The notes beneath the pieces were generated by a model. The model saw only the letters and a list, made by a program, of their open reading frames with translations. It had not been told where the DNA came from and did no database searches. A stretch of DNA of 64,000 nucleotides from an uncultured Burkholderiales bacterium (GTDB taxonomy: Bacteria; Pseudomonadota; Gammaproteobacteria; Burkholderiales; Burkholderiaceae_C). The position numbers and the translations under genes were made by a program. How positions within the stretch are numbered: position 1 is the stretch's first letter; every line of letters starts with the position of its first letter. This document shows, piece by piece, positions 62,504 through 64,000 of the stretch. The stretch spans positions 1 to 64,000 of the forward strand of contig CAISPG010000132.1 of the NCBI GenBank assembly GCA_903887325.1, written 5' to 3'.

Positions 62504-62519
62504 CCTAGGGTATTCACTT
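62504..62519. promoter_or_regulatory. Imperfect AGGG-N4-CCCT dyad upstream of bchX
   Basis: CCTAGGG-TATT-CACTT. Confidence 0.3.
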
Positions 62520-63681
62520 ATCTTTTCTGTCCAAGCAGCATGCGGGTATGCAAGGGCATGGGATTGGCAACCGGCTCCACCGACTCAAATCCGGCTTCCA
62601 GCATCAAGCTGCGTAACTCATCCGGGGAGCGCAAACGGCCGCTGCCCATGGCCAGCAGGTAAAAATGAAAGTAAGCGTCGCCTACAGGCTTTTCGCCGGG
62701 CGGCTGGGCCATGGGTTCGGCCAGCAAAAGCCGGCCGCCGCTTGGCAGCATCTGGTAAATCTTGGTCAGCAGCGCCTTGACCACCGCATCCGGATGGTCG
62801 TGCGCCACGCGCACCAAGGTGACCAGATCGACACCGCCGGGCAAGGCATGGCTGATGAAGCTGCCGCCGTGCACCGTGACACGGTCCGACACGCCTGCTT
62901 TTTCCATGCGTTCAGCCGCCAGGGCGGCCACCTGTGGCAAGTCCATCAAATGCAATTTCAATCCGGGAACTTTTTGTGCCAGCGCCAGCACCCAGCCGCC
63001 TTTGCCCCCGCCTATGTCCAGCACCTGGCGGTGCGCCGAGAAGTCGTAGGAGGCCAGCAATTCTTCAATTACAAAGCGCTGCGATGCCGACATCAATTCC
63101 GAATAGCGCGCAACTTTTTCAGCTTCCCAGCCCTGCGGGTTGTCGCCGTTCATATACGGCCAATAAGCCTGCATATGCGGTTGCATTTCATCGCGTAGCA
63201 ATGCCAGCGGATCTCGCATATCGTCAAACAAAACCGCGTTGTGCTCGATCATCAAACGCAGGCCGGGATCGGCTGCCACAGGCGCGCCCAGCGCACCCAA
63301 GCCATAGCAGTTGTCGCCGCGCATCTCTATCAAACGTATGGCAACAGCCGACTGCAACAGGCGTTGCATGGCAGCGGCAGGCATACGACATTGATGAGCG
63401 AGTTGTTCGAGTGAAAGCGGCTGCTCGCGCAATATTTCCAACAGATGCAAACGCACACACGCCAGTAGCACCTGGCTGTGCACAAAACCTGCCATCACAT
63501 CGAACAACTGAGCGGCTCGTCTGCGTGTGACCCAGCGTGTCAAAGGATTGGAAATAGCCCAGCGGTAAAAACCCGGCGAGGTCATCCAACGGTCTAAGCG
63601 TTGATCAATTTGCTGCCGCCAACCGGGGCGGTTGTTGCGGCGTTGTTCGGCCAGCGGTTTGGCCAGATCCAGGCTTTTCAT
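62518..63681 (-). CDS. crtF: Demethylspheroidene O-methyltransferase
   Basis: Methyltransferase with VLDIGGGKGGWVLALAQKVPGLKLHLMDLPQVAALA; between crtE and bchX. Confidence 0.93.
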   Translation of the reverse strand: MKSLDLAKPLAEQRRNNRPGWRQQIDQRLDRWMTSPGFYRWAISNPLTRWVTRRRAAQLFDVMAGFVHSQVLLACVRLHLLEILREQPLSLEQLAHQCRMPAAAMQRLLQSAVAIRLIEMRGDNCYGLGALGAPVAADPGLRLMIEHNAVLFDDMRDPLALLRDEMQPHMQAYWPYMNGDNPQGWEAEKVARYSELMSASQRFVIEELLASYDFSAHRQVLDIGGGKGGWVLALAQKVPGLKLHLMDLPQVAALAAERMEKAGVSDRVTVHGGSFISHALPGGVDLVTLVRVAHDHPDAVVKALLTKIYQMLPSGGRLLLAEPMAQPPGEKPVGDAYFHFYLLAMGSGRLRSPDELRSLMLEAGFESVEPVANPMPLHTRMLLGQKR

Positions 63682-63693
63682 AGGTCAGCCAAA

Positions 63694-64000
63694 TCAGGCG
63701 CTGACGCGCGAGGAACTCGCTTGGGACTGGCGCGAAATTTGTTCGCAAGCAGACGGCGGCACCAGTCGCTCGGACTCCATCAACACCAGTTTGCGCATGG
63801 CTTCGCGGCTTTCGCACATAGGCACCGAGTCTGCGGCGGTTTGCATCAAACCGTTGAAATACTGCAATGCGCCGACCAGACCGAGATCAGCGGCCGCACT
63901 TGGACGGCCATGGTGTGCGTCCTGCCCTGCGGGTTTGCCCAGTTGATCAGCCTGCATCATCACATCGCGTATGTCGTCGGCCACTTGGTAGGCTTCGCCC
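63694..64000 (-). CDS. crtE: Geranylgeranyl diphosphate synthase, C-terminal part (5' end outside window)
   Basis: GEAYQVADDIRDVMMQADQLGKPAGQDAHHGRPSAAADLG, second Asp-rich motif region. Confidence 0.88.
   Translation of the reverse strand, partial: GEAYQVADDIRDVMMQADQLGKPAGQDAHHGRPSAAADLGLVGALQYFNGLMQTAADSVPMCESREAMRKLVLMESERLVPPSACEQISRQSQASSSRVSA

Overview
The window is most of a betaproteobacterial (Burkholderiales-like) photosynthesis gene cluster (PGC), in two blocks. The left block (about 5.6-34.7 kb) carries dxs, a HiPIP gene, tspO, bchHIDO, a winged-helix regulator, bchP, bchG, ppsR, a ppaA/aerR-like gene, bchFNBLM, a lhaA/pucC-like gene, puhABC, acsF, puhE, crtI and crtB. The right block (about 51.5-64 kb, minus strand) carries crtE (partial), crtF, bchXYZ, pufB, a 75-aa membrane ORF, pufA, pufL, pufM, pufC, crtA, crtD and crtC. 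Between the blocks is a ~17 kb non-photosynthetic segment. It holds def, a broken DUF4258/DUF2283 pair, a putative nicotinate-catabolism cluster, a KdpD/KdpE-like two-component pair, a VapBC-type toxin-antitoxin pair, kup and an HPr-like gene. The nicotinate cluster has an Mo/Fe-S/cytochrome-c dehydrogenase, an isochorismatase-fold hydrolase, two AA_synth (PF06684) paralogs, a UPF0280 protein, a 6-hydroxynicotinate reductase-like protein and an enamidase-like amidohydrolase. The left edge has crcB, a GAF/Fis-type regulator and a TRAP transporter. Main leads: (1) an unassigned one-TM protein encoded between pufB and pufA; (2) an apparent hybrid nicotinate pathway (cytochrome-linked oxidation feeding reductive ring cleavage) embedded in the PGC; (3) an AGGG-N4-CCCT dyad upstream of every PpsR/CrtJ-type palindrome I found; (4) an HPr-like protein with Asp at the phospho-His position, translationally coupled to kup; (5) a regulator whose start is out of frame by one base in a poly-A tract; (6) vapC and kup 3'-end relics recording a collapsed duplication; (7) no bchC between crtF and bchX. 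All assignments are by reading translations and motifs; no database search was run.
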